NCBI GenBank assembly: GCA_947383875.1
Contig: CANDEX010000010.1
Span: 1 to 38,818 of the forward strand
Direction of reading: 5' to 3'
DNA length: 38,818 bases
Origin: an uncultured Azospirillum sp.
GTDB lineage: Bacteria > Pseudomonadota > Alphaproteobacteria > RF32 > CAG-239
Below the pieces are notes generated by a model, which was given only the letters and a program-made list of their open reading frames with translations, had not been told where the DNA came from and made no database searches. Position numbers and translations under genes: made by a program. Within the stretch, counting starts at the first letter, position 1. Every line of letters begins with the position of its first letter. This document shows, piece after piece, positions 26,751-34,814 of the stretch.

Positions 26751-26905
26751 GCCGTTTTATTATCTCATTAATAATACGGCCTAAGGTTTCATTCACGCCT
26801 CTCTCGGCCGGTCTGTTTCCTTATTGTGAAAGTTCTTGCTACTGTATTATGTACAGCAGGGTTATGAAAAAGGTTTGATATCCGGTATCAAACCTTTTTT
26901 GTTTT
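26751..26905 (+). ncRNA. Candidate small RNA ending in a strong terminator
   Basis: Three hairpins follow one another: 26751-26780 (GCCGT...ACGGC with an A/T stem), 26842-26856 (CTGTA/TACAG) and the terminator at 26867-26899. No reading frame spans them. They may be an sRNA or the 3' UTR of the 40-residue ORF. No convincing promoter was located. Confidence 0.3.
26867..26905 (+). terminator. Strong intrinsic terminator
   Basis: A perfect 14-base-pair stem (26867-26880 with 26886-26899) and five-base loop, followed by TTGTTTTC on the plus strand. A-rich flanks mean it could work on both strands, but no minus-strand gene lies nearby. Confidence 0.8.
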
Positions 26906-26991
26906 CTATCCTCTCCAAACTATCTATTCTGTTTAGACCAATAAAAAATCACCTTTCATTAATTGTTTAAAGATTATGAATACTATGGTAA

Positions 26992-27022
26992 TCTTATAAC
27001 TGATATGGTTTCAGTCATAAGA
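26992..27022 (+). promoter_or_regulatory. Inverted repeat in the leader of the Cys-rich gene
   Basis: TCTTATAACTGA (26992-27003) and TCAGTCATAAGA (27011-27022) are reverse complements with one mismatch. The right arm runs into the Shine-Dalgarno GAGAGG (27021-27026), so a hairpin here could affect translation, or the site could be an operator. Confidence 0.4.
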
Positions 27023-27032
27023 GAGGTGTATG

Positions 27033-27869
27033 ATGAAAGTCGGTCTTCTTCTGGGCTTATCTGCTTTGGCAGGTATCGCTGCCACCATTATAGCAGGGGC
27101 TGGTGACCCTTTATCATACCCACACCTCACACAACTAAATCAAAGCCAAACTTGTGAAACCTTATCTTTGGCAGACGGGGTATCCCGTCTGCCGGCTTCC
27201 GCCTATAAAACCGCTAAGGTTCATTTTGTGGTCAATTCATCTGATAAGATGGGTTTTGATTACAAGGAGCAGGAGTTTAATCACGACAACATTAACCGTT
27301 GCAAAGCCCTGGGCTTTAGTAAGACCGGTACTTGTGCTGCCGGGCAGTATGCCGTTCGTTTCTGTCCTTATGACAATGCCTATTTTTCTCAATGCTGCGA
27401 TACATCCCTTTATCCCCACACCGGTTGCCCTTCCCCTAAAGAGCCTGCGGACAAATGTGTGGATGACACCGGCACGCATTATGCCGAGTGTAACTGTCCC
27501 TCTTATTACAAACCTTGTTCTGGCAGCAATATGCAAGGTGTCGGGACTGGTTGTAACCGTGACGGCGAGATGGTGTATGCCGCTTGTGAATGTAAGTCCG
27601 GTTACAAATATGTTTGTGAAGAATTTGGACCAACATCCCCCAATGATTACTGCCTAAATGGCATTAAGTATTACACCTCGTGCAAAACCTGTGGCGAATA
27701 TGGTTATCTGACCTCTTGCCCGACGGGGGTTAAGTGCTCGTTTGAGCAATGTTCGGGGAAGTATTTTCCGACCGGGAAATGTACCGCGGGTTATACCGAT
27801 ATTTCGGACACGTCCTGTAATTGGTACAAATACTGGATGCCATGCACCGTCGCCCCAGGCCGCGCCTGA
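27033..27869 (+). CDS. Cysteine-rich secreted protein
   Basis: A 278-residue protein with an N-terminal hydrophobic segment (about 3-24), either a signal peptide or an anchor, then a region with about two dozen Cys. Cys occur in irregular repeats of about 30-40 residues, such as CNCPSYYKPC, CECKSGYKYVC and YLTSCPTGVKC. This suggests tandem small disulfide-bonded modules. The second of two adjacent ATGs is preferred, because it lies 6 bases after GAGAGG. The last residues (WMPCTVAPGRA) come from a GC-rich stretch unlike the rest, so the natural C-terminus may be lost. A related 3' fragment follows at 27930-28208. Function unknown; probably extracellular or cell-surface. Confidence 0.65.
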   Translation: MKVGLLLGLSALAGIAATIIAGAGDPLSYPHLTQLNQSQTCETLSLADGVSRLPASAYKTAKVHFVVNSSDKMGFDYKEQEFNHDNINRCKALGFSKTGTCAAGQYAVRFCPYDNAYFSQCCDTSLYPHTGCPSPKEPADKCVDDTGTHYAECNCPSYYKPCSGSNMQGVGTGCNRDGEMVYAACECKSGYKYVCEEFGPTSPNDYCLNGIKYYTSCKTCGEYGYLTSCPTGVKCSFEQCSGKYFPTGKCTAGYTDISDTSCNWYKYWMPCTVAPGRA

Positions 27870-27929
27870 GGCCTGGTAGCACCAGTGGCGGGGATTGCTA
27901 CTTTGGCTGCAGTGCCCTGACAGCGCAAA

Positions 27930-28208
27930 GCTGATATATTTTTTCAATTTAAGTTAAATTGGGCTGGGGCTACGGATATTTCGGATATGAGTAATTGGTC
28001 GGCTTATCAAAACGGAATCATAATCGGACACGCCCATGACAAGAGGAATGTTGGCGTTTTTATCAATATTAACAATAAAGCAATAGGTTCATTAACCGGT
28101 GATGTAACTCAACGCTCTTTTTTCTATTTCAATGTTTCAGCAGGCGATAGGATAGAAATGAACGCAAATGACATACACGCTACTTTCGATCCTTATTACG
28201 GCAATTAA
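27930..28208 (+). pseudogene. 3' fragment of a relative of the Cys-rich gene
   Basis: The frame is open from a TGA near 27918 to the stop at 28208, with the first ATG only at 27987 and no good RBS. The sequence GATDISDMSNWSAY just before and after this ATG resembles GYTDISDTSCNWYKY near the end of the preceding gene. That suggests the 3' end of a related gene whose 5' part is gone. The remaining 60 residues (GIIIGHAHDKRNVGVFININ, then GDVTQRSFFYFNVSAGDRIE) look like a small beta-rich domain. It could still be expressed as a 73-residue protein from 27987. Confidence 0.45.
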
Positions 28209-28237
28209 AAAAAGCTCCCCTAAGGGAGCTTTTTTTT
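28207..28237. terminator. Bidirectional terminator
   Basis: A perfect stem, A7-GCTCCC and GGGAGC-T7, with loop CTAA (28220-28223). It separates the plus-strand fragment from the convergent glycyl-tRNA synthetase gene. It has the same GCTCCC/GGGAGC core as the flaF terminator at 17464-17479. Confidence 0.85.
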
Positions 28238-29603
28238 AACTCAGAAAATAATCTCGTAGATAAGCCGGCAAATCCGCAACATTGACACGGTGCTGTTCCA
28301 TTGTGTCACGGTCACGAATAGTGACGCTTTCCGGCTGGTTTTCAATTGTTTCAAAATCAACCGTAATGCACAGCGGCGTTCCGACTTCATCATGACGGCG
28401 ATATGCCTTACCGATATTACCGGTGTTTTCCAGCGCAACGCGTCCAATACCCAGTTTCAACAGATTTTGTTTGATTTCGTGGCACTTCGCCATAATCTGT
28501 TCATTATTTTTCTTCAGCGGAATGACGGCAACCTTAATCGGTGCAAGATGTTTTTTCAGCTTCAGGACAATACGGCTGTTGCCCTCACCCAAATCTTCTT
28601 CTTCATAGGCTTCAGTCAAAACAGCCAAAACGCCGCGGTCAACGCCCATAGACGGCTCAATGACAAACGGAACAACCCAAGAATTACTCTCATCATCACG
28701 AATACAAAGTTTGGTGGTCGAATCGCTGTTGGGGTGGCAGTGAGATGTCAGGTTTAATTCATCTTGCCCTTTGGTATGATTGCCCAAATCATAATCCGTC
28801 CGGTTAGCAATGCCTTCCAGTTCTTCCATCCCGTGTGGGAACAGATATTCAATATCGTAGCAGGCTTTGGCATAGTGTGCCAAATCATCTTTCGGGGTGG
28901 TATAAATATTGATATTTTCGCGTTTAAGCCCCTGCTCTTCCCACCACTTAATGCGGGCTTCTTTCCACATCTCGTGCCATTTTTCATCTTCGCCGGGCAT
29001 TACGAAAAATTCCAGTTCGGCTTGTTCGAACTCGCGGACGCGGAAAATAAAGTTACGCGGCGTAATCTCATTACGGAAAGATTTACCAATCTGAGCAATA
29101 CCGAAAGGCAGTTTCCGAGAAGTTGAATCAACTACATTTTTAAATTGCGTAAAAATTGCCTGAGCCGTTTCCGGACGCAGGTAGGCTACGTTTTCCGCAT
29201 TTTCAATCGGGCCGACCGTGGTTTTGAACATCAGGTTGAACGGACGCGGCTCTGTCAAATCCGTAGAGCCACAGTTCGGGCATTTGCCGTCCTGAATATG
29301 GTCCGCACGAAAACGCCCTTTGCATTTGCGGCAATCGGTCATCGGATCAGAAAAAGTATCTTCATGCCCGGAATAATGTAAAACTTTGCGATTGGTCAAA
29401 ATCGAAGCGTCCAGCCCTTCAACGTCATCACGTTCATAAACCATAGCACGCCACCAAGCGGCTTTCAGATTGTTTTTAAGTTCAACACCCAACGGACCAT
29501 AATCATAGACGCCCTGCATACCGCCATAGATATCTGCATTTTGAAAAATAAATCCGCGGCGTTTACATAATGAAACTAACTGGTCCATTGTCTTTGCAAC
29601 CAT
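28236..29603 (-). CDS. glyQS: Glycyl-tRNA synthetase, homodimeric type
   Basis: Class II aminoacyl-tRNA synthetase of 455 residues that charges tRNA-Gly. It is the single-chain alpha2 type. Seen are [20 protein letters not shown] near the N-terminus, a zinc-like CxxC...CxxC insertion (CRKC and CPNC), class II motif 2 ([20 protein letters not shown]), motif 3 ([12 protein letters not shown]) and an anticodon-binding domain in the last 110 residues. The ATG at 29603 is chosen because AAGGA lies 8 bases upstream; the ATG at 29609 is too close to it. Most alphaproteobacteria use the tetrameric glyQ/glyS enzyme, so this type is notable here. Confidence 0.93.
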   Translation of the reverse strand: MVAKTMDQLVSLCKRRGFIFQNADIYGGMQGVYDYGPLGVELKNNLKAAWWRAMVYERDDVEGLDASILTNRKVLHYSGHEDTFSDPMTDCRKCKGRFRADHIQDGKCPNCGSTDLTEPRPFNLMFKTTVGPIENAENVAYLRPETAQAIFTQFKNVVDSTSRKLPFGIAQIGKSFRNEITPRNFIFRVREFEQAELEFFVMPGEDEKWHEMWKEARIKWWEEQGLKRENINIYTTPKDDLAHYAKACYDIEYLFPHGMEELEGIANRTDYDLGNHTKGQDELNLTSHCHPNSDSTTKLCIRDDESNSWVVPFVIEPSMGVDRGVLAVLTEAYEEEDLGEGNSRIVLKLKKHLAPIKVAVIPLKKNNEQIMAKCHEIKQNLLKLGIGRVALENTGNIGKAYRRHDEVGTPLCITVDFETIENQPESVTIRDRDTMEQHRVNVADLPAYLRDYFLS

Positions 29604-29693
29604 TTCCATATTCCTTTTGAAATAAGCTAGTAAAAAATTAACTTATTATTTCTATAATAATAAATCCCAAAAAGCAAGCGGAGATAATTTAAA

Positions 29694-30563
29694 ATGCAAA
29701 ATAATAAGACTAAAGTGGCGTTAATTTATGACTTTGACGAAACATTAAGCACCCAATATATGCAGGATTTTTGCCTTATTCCGCAATTTGGCATGACGCC
29801 GGATGAGTTTTGGGCCGAAGCTAATCAGTGGTCGCGCGAAAATGATGCTGACCAGGTAACAGGCAGTATGTATTATTTTATGAAAAAAGCCAAAGAAATG
29901 GGTATTCGCCTAACCAAAGAAAACCTGAAAAACTGCGGCAAAGGCGTTGTTTATTTTCCCGGTGTGCTTGAGTGGTTTAACCGCATTAACCGTTTTGGCG
30001 ACAGTTTGGATTTGGAGATTGAACACTACATCATCTCCTCAGGCTATGAAGAAATTATGGCAGGAACGGAAGTCAGAAAGTATTTCAAAGATGTTTTTGC
30101 CTGCTCTTATGCTTTTGGCGAAGACGGCACTCCCGTATGGCCGGCACGCGTTATTAATTACAGCATCAAGACACAATATCTGTCTAAGATTAACAAGGGT
30201 TTAGGGAAAAATGACGACGTAGCCGTCAACGAATTTACTCCCGATGATGAGCGCCCCATCCCGTTCAAAAGAATGATTTATTTTGGCGATGGCATGACCG
30301 ACATTCCATCAATGAAACTGACGAAAGATAGAGGCGGAAATGCTGTTGCCGTTTACGACCAAAGCAGCACCAGCAAAAATAAAGCTTTACGCCTGCTTGT
30401 GGACAATCGCGTTAACTTTGCCTTACACGCCGATTATCGCGAAAACAAAGAGCTGGACAGAGTCGTTAAAACTATTCTTGATCGTATTGCCACCGAACGA
30501 GATTTGGACTTGCTTAAAGCCAGAGAAGAAAAGAAAAAACAGCTTTTAAGCAAAAAAGCATAA
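29694..30563 (+). CDS. HAD-superfamily phosphatase-like hydrolase
   Basis: A 289-residue HAD hydrolase. Motif I is IYDFDETLS, with nucleophile Asp13 and acid/base Asp15. Motif II is HYIISSGYEE and motif IV is YFGDGMTDIPS, close to the phosphoserine phosphatase group. A helical cap lies between motifs I and II (about 30-105), and a charged Lys-rich helix ends the protein. The substrate cannot be told, though the small C1-type cap suggests a small phosphorylated molecule. It is divergent from glyQS and has no cotranscribed neighbour. Confidence 0.85.
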   Translation: MQNNKTKVALIYDFDETLSTQYMQDFCLIPQFGMTPDEFWAEANQWSRENDADQVTGSMYYFMKKAKEMGIRLTKENLKNCGKGVVYFPGVLEWFNRINRFGDSLDLEIEHYIISSGYEEIMAGTEVRKYFKDVFACSYAFGEDGTPVWPARVINYSIKTQYLSKINKGLGKNDDVAVNEFTPDDERPIPFKRMIYFGDGMTDIPSMKLTKDRGGNAVAVYDQSSTSKNKALRLLVDNRVNFALHADYRENKELDRVVKTILDRIATERDLDLLKAREEKKKQLLSKKA

Positions 30564-30648
30564 ATTTTGGCAAATTTGACAAAATACCTTAATTCATAGG
30601 CTAAAACGTGGTACTATGACGATAGTTTCAACCGCGAGGAGCATATCT

Positions 30649-31176
30649 ATGTCTTTTAAAAATAAAGCCTTAACAGCCGCTATTGTCTTATCACCTTTAT
30701 CCGGAAGAGTAGATGCGCAATCAGCTTCTAAAGACGCGGCTATGCCACAAACTACCCAACAAAAGGCTAATCCTCAAGAAAAATATCTTGCTGCTTTTGA
30801 GAATCTTTATTCTAACGCGCTGTACATTTAATACCGGACTGATGCCGGTATTAAAAGCAAAGAGCAAACTCCGACAGATATGTTGAAAAAAATACAAAGC
30901 GATGCCCATAAATATGCGCTTAATATGCTTGACCTTAAGAAAAATAAAGCAGGGAAAGAGGTTATGAAAGCAACCCACCTGAAACAAATGGGCGGCGTAA
31001 CAGTATCCGATGACGGAACAACCTATACCTATCCGTATATTAAAAACGGCCAAAAAAGACAAGCTTCAGGGGAATTATTCGGTTCAGCCAGCAGCTTTAT
31101 CGAAATCGAAAAAGAAGAACGCGCGCTTGACTTATTTACTAAAACACAAACGCAGTTAATGAAGAAATCGCGATAA
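30649..31176 (+). pseudogene. Secreted-protein gene interrupted by an in-frame stop
   Basis: The ATG at 30649 has a good RBS (GAGGAG) and starts a signal peptide (MSFKNKALTAAIVLSPLSG, cleavage probably after VDA). The frame meets TAA at 30829-30831, then continues open in the same frame to 31176. Without the stop it would encode about 175 residues. Both halves have normal composition, and no other frame links them. An internal ATG at 30880 could restart but has no clear RBS. Probable nonsense mutation in a small periplasmic protein; sequencing error or readthrough are alternatives. Family not recognised. Confidence 0.6.
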
Positions 31177-31200
31177 AAATTCACATTATAAAAAAAAGAC

Positions 31201-31229
31201 TTGCAATAATTTAAATTATAGCATAAATA
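31201..31229 (+). promoter_or_regulatory. Promoter of tRNA-Gln
   Basis: TTGCAA (31201-31206) and TAAATA (31224-31229) with a 17-base spacer. The predicted start is near 31236, about 46 bases before the tRNA. Confidence 0.55.
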
Positions 31230-31281
31230 TACCCCTGCGAGCGTTGCTTGCATTCGGCAACTTACCAGCCGAAAATAAAAT

Positions 31282-31356
31282 TGGGGTGTCGCCAAGTGGT
31301 AAGGCATCGGCTTTTGGTGCCGACATTCGTTGGTTCGAATCCAGCCACCCCAGCCA
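31282..31356 (+). tRNA. tRNA-Gln(TTG)
   Basis: A complete cloverleaf with encoded CCA. The acceptor stem TGGGGTG/CACCCCA is perfect, with G as discriminator. The anticodon stem TCGGC/GCCGA encloses TTTTGGT, giving anticodon TTG (reads CAA and CAG). The T arm has GGTTCGAATCC. A strong terminator follows immediately. Confidence 0.96.
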
Positions 31357-31357
31357 T

Positions 31358-31396
31358 AAAAAAAGAGCTTAGACTTTTGTCTTGAGCTCTTTTTTA
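31358..31396 (+). terminator. Terminator of tRNA-Gln
   Basis: AAGAGCT...AGCTCTT stem with an inner AGAC/GTCT stem and TTTT loop, followed by TTTTTTATTG. It begins two bases after the tRNA CCA end. Confidence 0.85.
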
Positions 31397-31404
31397 TTGT
31401 TGAG

Positions 31405-31554
31405 AAGACGAATTTGAACCAACGAGAAAGTTGTTTTGAAACCGAGGAGCAGGCAAGACGGAAGTATCACCGCCCTTGCGACGCAGGTTCGATGAAGCCA
31501 ATCTTACCCCAAACACAACGTACCAAGTACCTTTCGGGGTGTTTTTTGCTATAT
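31405..31554. repeat. tRNA-adjacent repeat-like element with double hairpin
   Basis: Positions 31409-31425 are an inverted, imperfect copy of the tRNA T-arm region 31326-31342: the minus strand reads TCGTTGGTTCAAATTCG. The element ends in a nested hairpin (ACCCC ... GTAC-caa-GTAC ... GGGGT, about 31506-31541) followed by six T on the plus strand, a likely terminator. An ORF across it is Arg/Lys/Pro-rich and looks non-coding. It may be the remnant of a tRNA-targeted insertion or an intergenic repeat. Confidence 0.4.
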
Positions 31555-31740
31555 AAACCAAGACGTAAAAGCGAGTTCGAAGCTCATTTTATAGATATAA
31601 AGGGAGTTTTGGATTGTAATGTATAAACATTAGGGAAACGTTGTATTTATTTTATTGTTGAACATTAGACAAAAATGTTATACAATAAAATAAATATTTG
31701 ACTTAGCCAGCCTATTTTATACAGAGCTTAGGAGGAAGTA

Positions 31741-32868
31741 ATGGTTTTAAGACAAGATTTGATTTCTGCATTAGACAGCGTTTCATATGATAAAAATGTT
31801 GTTTTAGGGATGATTGATAAGCATCCTGATATGATAAAAATGTTATCAGAAACAAAAGATAAAGAAGGGAAGCCTTTGTTTGATGCTTTGGATATTGATG
31901 ATATTTTATTTAATTGCAAAGATACTATAGAACAACATCCTGATAAAATTACAGCAGTATTAAATAATCCTGAAGAAATTAATATAATATCTTCTTATAA
32001 AAGTAAAGGAGCGGGATTATGGCGAGCTGTCGGCGACCCGCTTAATTCAACAATTGAAAGAAATCCCGAGGCATTTGGTATTAAAGCAGAAACTAAACAA
32101 GAGAATAAAGAAAGTATCTCAAATACAGATTCAACAATTAAATCATTCAGCGAATATTTTGCGGGATATAAAAATTATGATAATGGTGGCGAATTAGACC
32201 AAATGATAATTGCTGACGCAAAGAAAGTATTTGAAACATTAAAGACACCTGAAGCAATTCAAAGTTTTCATAAAGCTGATTATAAAACACAACAAAAAAT
32301 GGTTAGTGGTTTAGATGATGGACACTCTGGTTTTAGTTTTGGCTGTGTTTGTCAATGTGCTTATAATTACGCTGAATACAAGACTAAAGAACAACCATAT
32401 ACTTTTGATGAATATTTTGCCGGATATAAAAACTATGATAATGGTGGCGAATTAGACCAAATGATAATTGCTGATGCAAAAAAAGTATTTGAAACATTAA
32501 AGACACCTGAAGCAATTCAAAGTTTCCATAAAGCTGATTATAAAACACAACAAAAAATGGTTAGTGGTTTAGATGATGGACATTCTGGTTTTAGTTTTGG
32601 ATGTGTTTGTCAATGTGCTTATAATTATTCAGCATATGCACAGAAATATATTAAAGATAGCTTAAATGGAATTAACAAGAACATAAAAGAACAGTCAAAG
32701 ACAAATGAAGAACAAAATACAACCAATAGATTAGCTGCGGCACGAAAAAGGTTGGCAGGTAAAATTGATGAAAAATCAGGAACTAATTTACAAGATATTA
32801 AATTACCTAAAAAAATAAAGGATATTGAAGCAAAAATTTCAAAACATTTTGATAAGTCAGGTCGTTAA
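31741..32868 (+). CDS. Unknown protein with a near-perfect internal duplication
   Basis: A 375-residue AT-rich gene with good RBS (AGGAGG at 31730-31736). Residues 1-120 contain HPD-type helical repeats (IDKHPDMIKML and IEQHPDKITAVL). Residues 138-210 and 224-296 are identical 73-residue units beginning EYFAGYKNYDNGGELDQM and ending GCVCQCAYNY, joined by a 13-residue linker. The end is a Lys/Asn-rich helical region (about 300-375). Each unit holds a CxC pair plus His and Asp residues, so metal or disulfide chemistry is possible. No signal peptide or membrane span. Codon use is far more AT-rich than in neighbours, suggesting transfer. I do not recognise a family; a secreted effector is one guess. 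Confidence 0.7.
   Translation: MVLRQDLISALDSVSYDKNVVLGMIDKHPDMIKMLSETKDKEGKPLFDALDIDDILFNCKDTIEQHPDKITAVLNNPEEINIISSYKSKGAGLWRAVGDPLNSTIERNPEAFGIKAETKQENKESISNTDSTIKSFSEYFAGYKNYDNGGELDQMIIADAKKVFETLKTPEAIQSFHKADYKTQQKMVSGLDDGHSGFSFGCVCQCAYNYAEYKTKEQPYTFDEYFAGYKNYDNGGELDQMIIADAKKVFETLKTPEAIQSFHKADYKTQQKMVSGLDDGHSGFSFGCVCQCAYNYSAYAQKYIKDSLNGINKNIKEQSKTNEEQNTTNRLAAARKRLAGKIDEKSGTNLQDIKLPKKIKDIEAKISKHFDKSGR
32152..32370 (+). repeat. Tandem coding repeat, copy 1
   Basis: A 219-base unit encoding 73 residues. It is repeated 258 bases downstream with 8 differences, all silent third-position changes. Confidence 0.97.
32410..32628 (+). repeat. Tandem coding repeat, copy 2
   Basis: The second 219-base unit, protein-identical to copy 1. 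The 39-base linker between the copies is not duplicated in the sequence after copy 2, apart from the first few bases. Confidence 0.97.
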
Positions 32869-32882
32869 ATATAATTTGTAAG

Positions 32883-33069
32883 TTATACTTCGACCACCGA
32901 ATAACTATCATTAAAATACTTAACAACAGCAAAGTTTCTTTTATTAAGGGCTTGGAATACTACAATCCAAGCCCAATGATTATTAAACACAACTTGTCCG
33001 TCTTTCATTATCCTTAGCATACAGAACATCAAATACATCTCGATAGTAACTTTTAATCTCTTCTGTCAT
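32883..33069 (-). pseudogene. Small frameshifted coding remnant
   Basis: Two overlapping minus-strand frames look protein-like. From 33069 one reads MTEEIKSYYRDVFDVLYAKD. Another frame, open to the stop at 32883, reads VVFNNHWAWIVVFQALNKR and ends YFNDSYSVVEV. A one-base shift near 33010 would join them into about 62 residues. No good RBS is seen. It is AT-rich like the neighbouring repeat gene. A stem at 32948-32974 (GGGCTTGGA/TCCAAGCCC) lies inside it. It could also be chance. Confidence 0.3.
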
Positions 33070-33174
33070 TGATACATCTATTTTAGACAGAAAGGATATC
33101 TACCCTTGAGACAGCATAGGCTTTTAATATCTTCCACATTTAATCAGCCGTTAGGAATGGTGGTTGGATTTTAC

Positions 33175-33205
33175 AAAAAAAACGCCTCAAGATGGGGCGT
33201 TTTTT
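33175..33205. terminator. Bidirectional terminator
   Basis: CGCCTC (33183-33188) pairs with GGGGCG (33194-33199), including one G-T pair, flanked by an A run and a T run. It lies just after the stop of the minus-strand gene at 33213-33662. Confidence 0.8.
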
Positions 33206-33212
33206 ATACAGG

Positions 33213-33662
33213 CTAACCACAAAGAAGGATTACCGGGCTATTGGTGGCGACAATCATTGCCATTTCATCTTGAAATGTCATAACATCTATTGCAGACACA
33301 GGACGCCAATAGCCTCCCTGTTCTTGCCAACAAGAAAAATGATGTTTCTTGCGCCAGAGGTACTCTTCAGGACAAATCCTGCGACAGCTCATGTCAGTCG
33401 GAGATACCAGATGGATTGTTAAACAACTTTTTTCCGCAAAATCCAAAGTATCAAAAAGCTTTTTAGCAAGAAAAACAAGCTGAGGATAGATTGCGCTTTT
33501 ATCCACCAACAGAGGAATAATCTCTCTTTTTTCCTTAACAGACAATTGAGTAAATGCTGCGCATAACTCATCATACTTTTGTTGTTGAACATCAGATTCA
33601 AAATCCCAGCAAGCATTGCAAAAAGCTGTCAGTTGTTCTAAAGGGGTTTTATCCTTTTCCAT
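33213..33662 (-). CDS. Hypothetical protein
   Basis: A 149-residue protein with no recognisable family. The first 85 residues are helical and charged. The second half has Cys and aromatic residues (SCRRICPEEYLWRKKHHFSCW) and a hydrophobic end (AMIVATNSPVILLCG). No signal peptide or clear membrane span. No obvious Shine-Dalgarno before the ATG. A terminator follows. It stands alone on the minus strand and may be cotranscribed with the unknown gene upstream (122-base gap). The Cys/His pattern could bind a metal; that is a guess. Confidence 0.5.
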   Translation of the reverse strand: MEKDKTPLEQLTAFCNACWDFESDVQQQKYDELCAAFTQLSVKEKREIIPLLVDKSAIYPQLVFLAKKLFDTLDFAEKSCLTIHLVSPTDMSCRRICPEEYLWRKKHHFSCWQEQGGYWRPVSAIDVMTFQDEMAMIVATNSPVILLCG

Positions 33663-33783
33663 ATATAAAATATTTAATTGTTTGAATAATAATTATTTAA
33701 TCTTGGCTAAGAATATAAAACAGCTAAGATAAAATCAATCTATTATTTATTTTAACACTTAAGCTAAACAACAACCTTACTTT

Positions 33784-34731
33784 TTAATAGTCATTACAGC
33801 CGCGGATTTGGTAATATACCAAAGGTTTTGCCAGCGGTTCATAGCGCTGTTCCTGTTTGACAGAGCCTATTTGCGTTAAAAAGGAGTTCTGATATTTTTT
33901 AGGAATATTCAATTTAAGCAGCTGGAGTTGCCAGAAATGGAGCATATTATCCATACTTCCTTTTAGATATCCGTTGACATCATTCAGATTATTGCGTTTA
34001 GCAGCATTAATGCTTTTAGAGATAATTTCCGTCCGCAAATTAATCAATTCGGCATCTTTACTATGCTCCTCCGCATAGCAGAGAGCACCAGGCAGTAAAC
34101 CGCGTGTCAAATACAGCGGCGTATTAAAGCCCTTGCTTTGGTTTGGCGCAATGCCAGGCTTTTGAATAAACGGCTGTACATCAATAATGTAAGCCCGTTG
34201 ATCACGGCTGGAAAACAAAAGGTTTCCGGTATTGGTAAATAGGCCTAATGAGCATACATCGATAGAGTGGCGGCGGGATGAGAGGTAATGCAAATCATCA
34301 TAAAGGATGTCAAAAGAAGAATCCGGCATATTTGCAATTTTTTCAGACCAGGTTCTGGTCTTGATGAGCGATTCCTCACAATCAGGCGCAGGCAGTCCCG
34401 GTTTATGAATTTCAATTGAAAAGCCCGGAGAATAGCGGTTAATTGTTAAAACAGTTTCGCCATGTTTTATATCCGGATGGCTCCAATGCGCAATGGGCTG
34501 GGCAAAATTACGATCCCCGAAAACATCCGACTGCGTTTTAAACGGATATTTTTGAAGATAATCTTTTAAGACGGACACAGATGGCGCGTCCAGACTTTTC
34601 TGCACAGTGAAATCAGGATTTGTGTCAATTTTATAAACTTTCACTTCCTGCCCTTCTCCCAGACATCTGTCACATAAAGCCGTAATCACTTCACTAACTG
34701 TCGGTAAATTCGGATAACTATTATTTGGCAT
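33784..34731 (-). CDS. Hypothetical protein, faint kinase-like motifs
   Basis: A 315-residue soluble protein. The ATG at 34731 is chosen because AAGGAG lies 6 bases upstream; an in-frame TTG at 34758 has no RBS. The segment RRHSIDVCSLGLF, then NTGNLLFSS and YIIDVQPF, has the order of a kinase catalytic loop (His-x-x-Asp, Asn) followed by a metal-binding Asp. However, the Asp-to-Asn spacing is longer than in aminoglycoside-type kinases and no Gly-rich loop is visible. The C-terminal third is helical. I cannot assign a family. It sits in the accessory region beside other unknown genes. Confidence 0.55.
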   Translation of the reverse strand: MPNNSYPNLPTVSEVITALCDRCLGEGQEVKVYKIDTNPDFTVQKSLDAPSVSVLKDYLQKYPFKTQSDVFGDRNFAQPIAHWSHPDIKHGETVLTINRYSPGFSIEIHKPGLPAPDCEESLIKTRTWSEKIANMPDSSFDILYDDLHYLSSRRHSIDVCSLGLFTNTGNLLFSSRDQRAYIIDVQPFIQKPGIAPNQSKGFNTPLYLTRGLLPGALCYAEEHSKDAELINLRTEIISKSINAAKRNNLNDVNGYLKGSMDNMLHFWQLQLLKLNIPKKYQNSFLTQIGSVKQEQRYEPLAKPLVYYQIRGCNDY

Positions 34732-34814
34732 GAGCTTCTCCTTGCTATTGTCCAACAATATATTTTTTGGCTCATTTTGTCAACAAATATTAAACATGAT
34801 TTTTCTTTATAAAA

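Noticed and set aside
31414..31626. 70-residue ORF after tRNA-Gln
   Set aside because: Spans a repeat-like element with a terminator hairpin; no RBS and a non-coding-like composition.
32152..32628. CRISPR array
   Set aside because: Only two long units inside a coding frame; no short regular repeats with spacers anywhere in the window.
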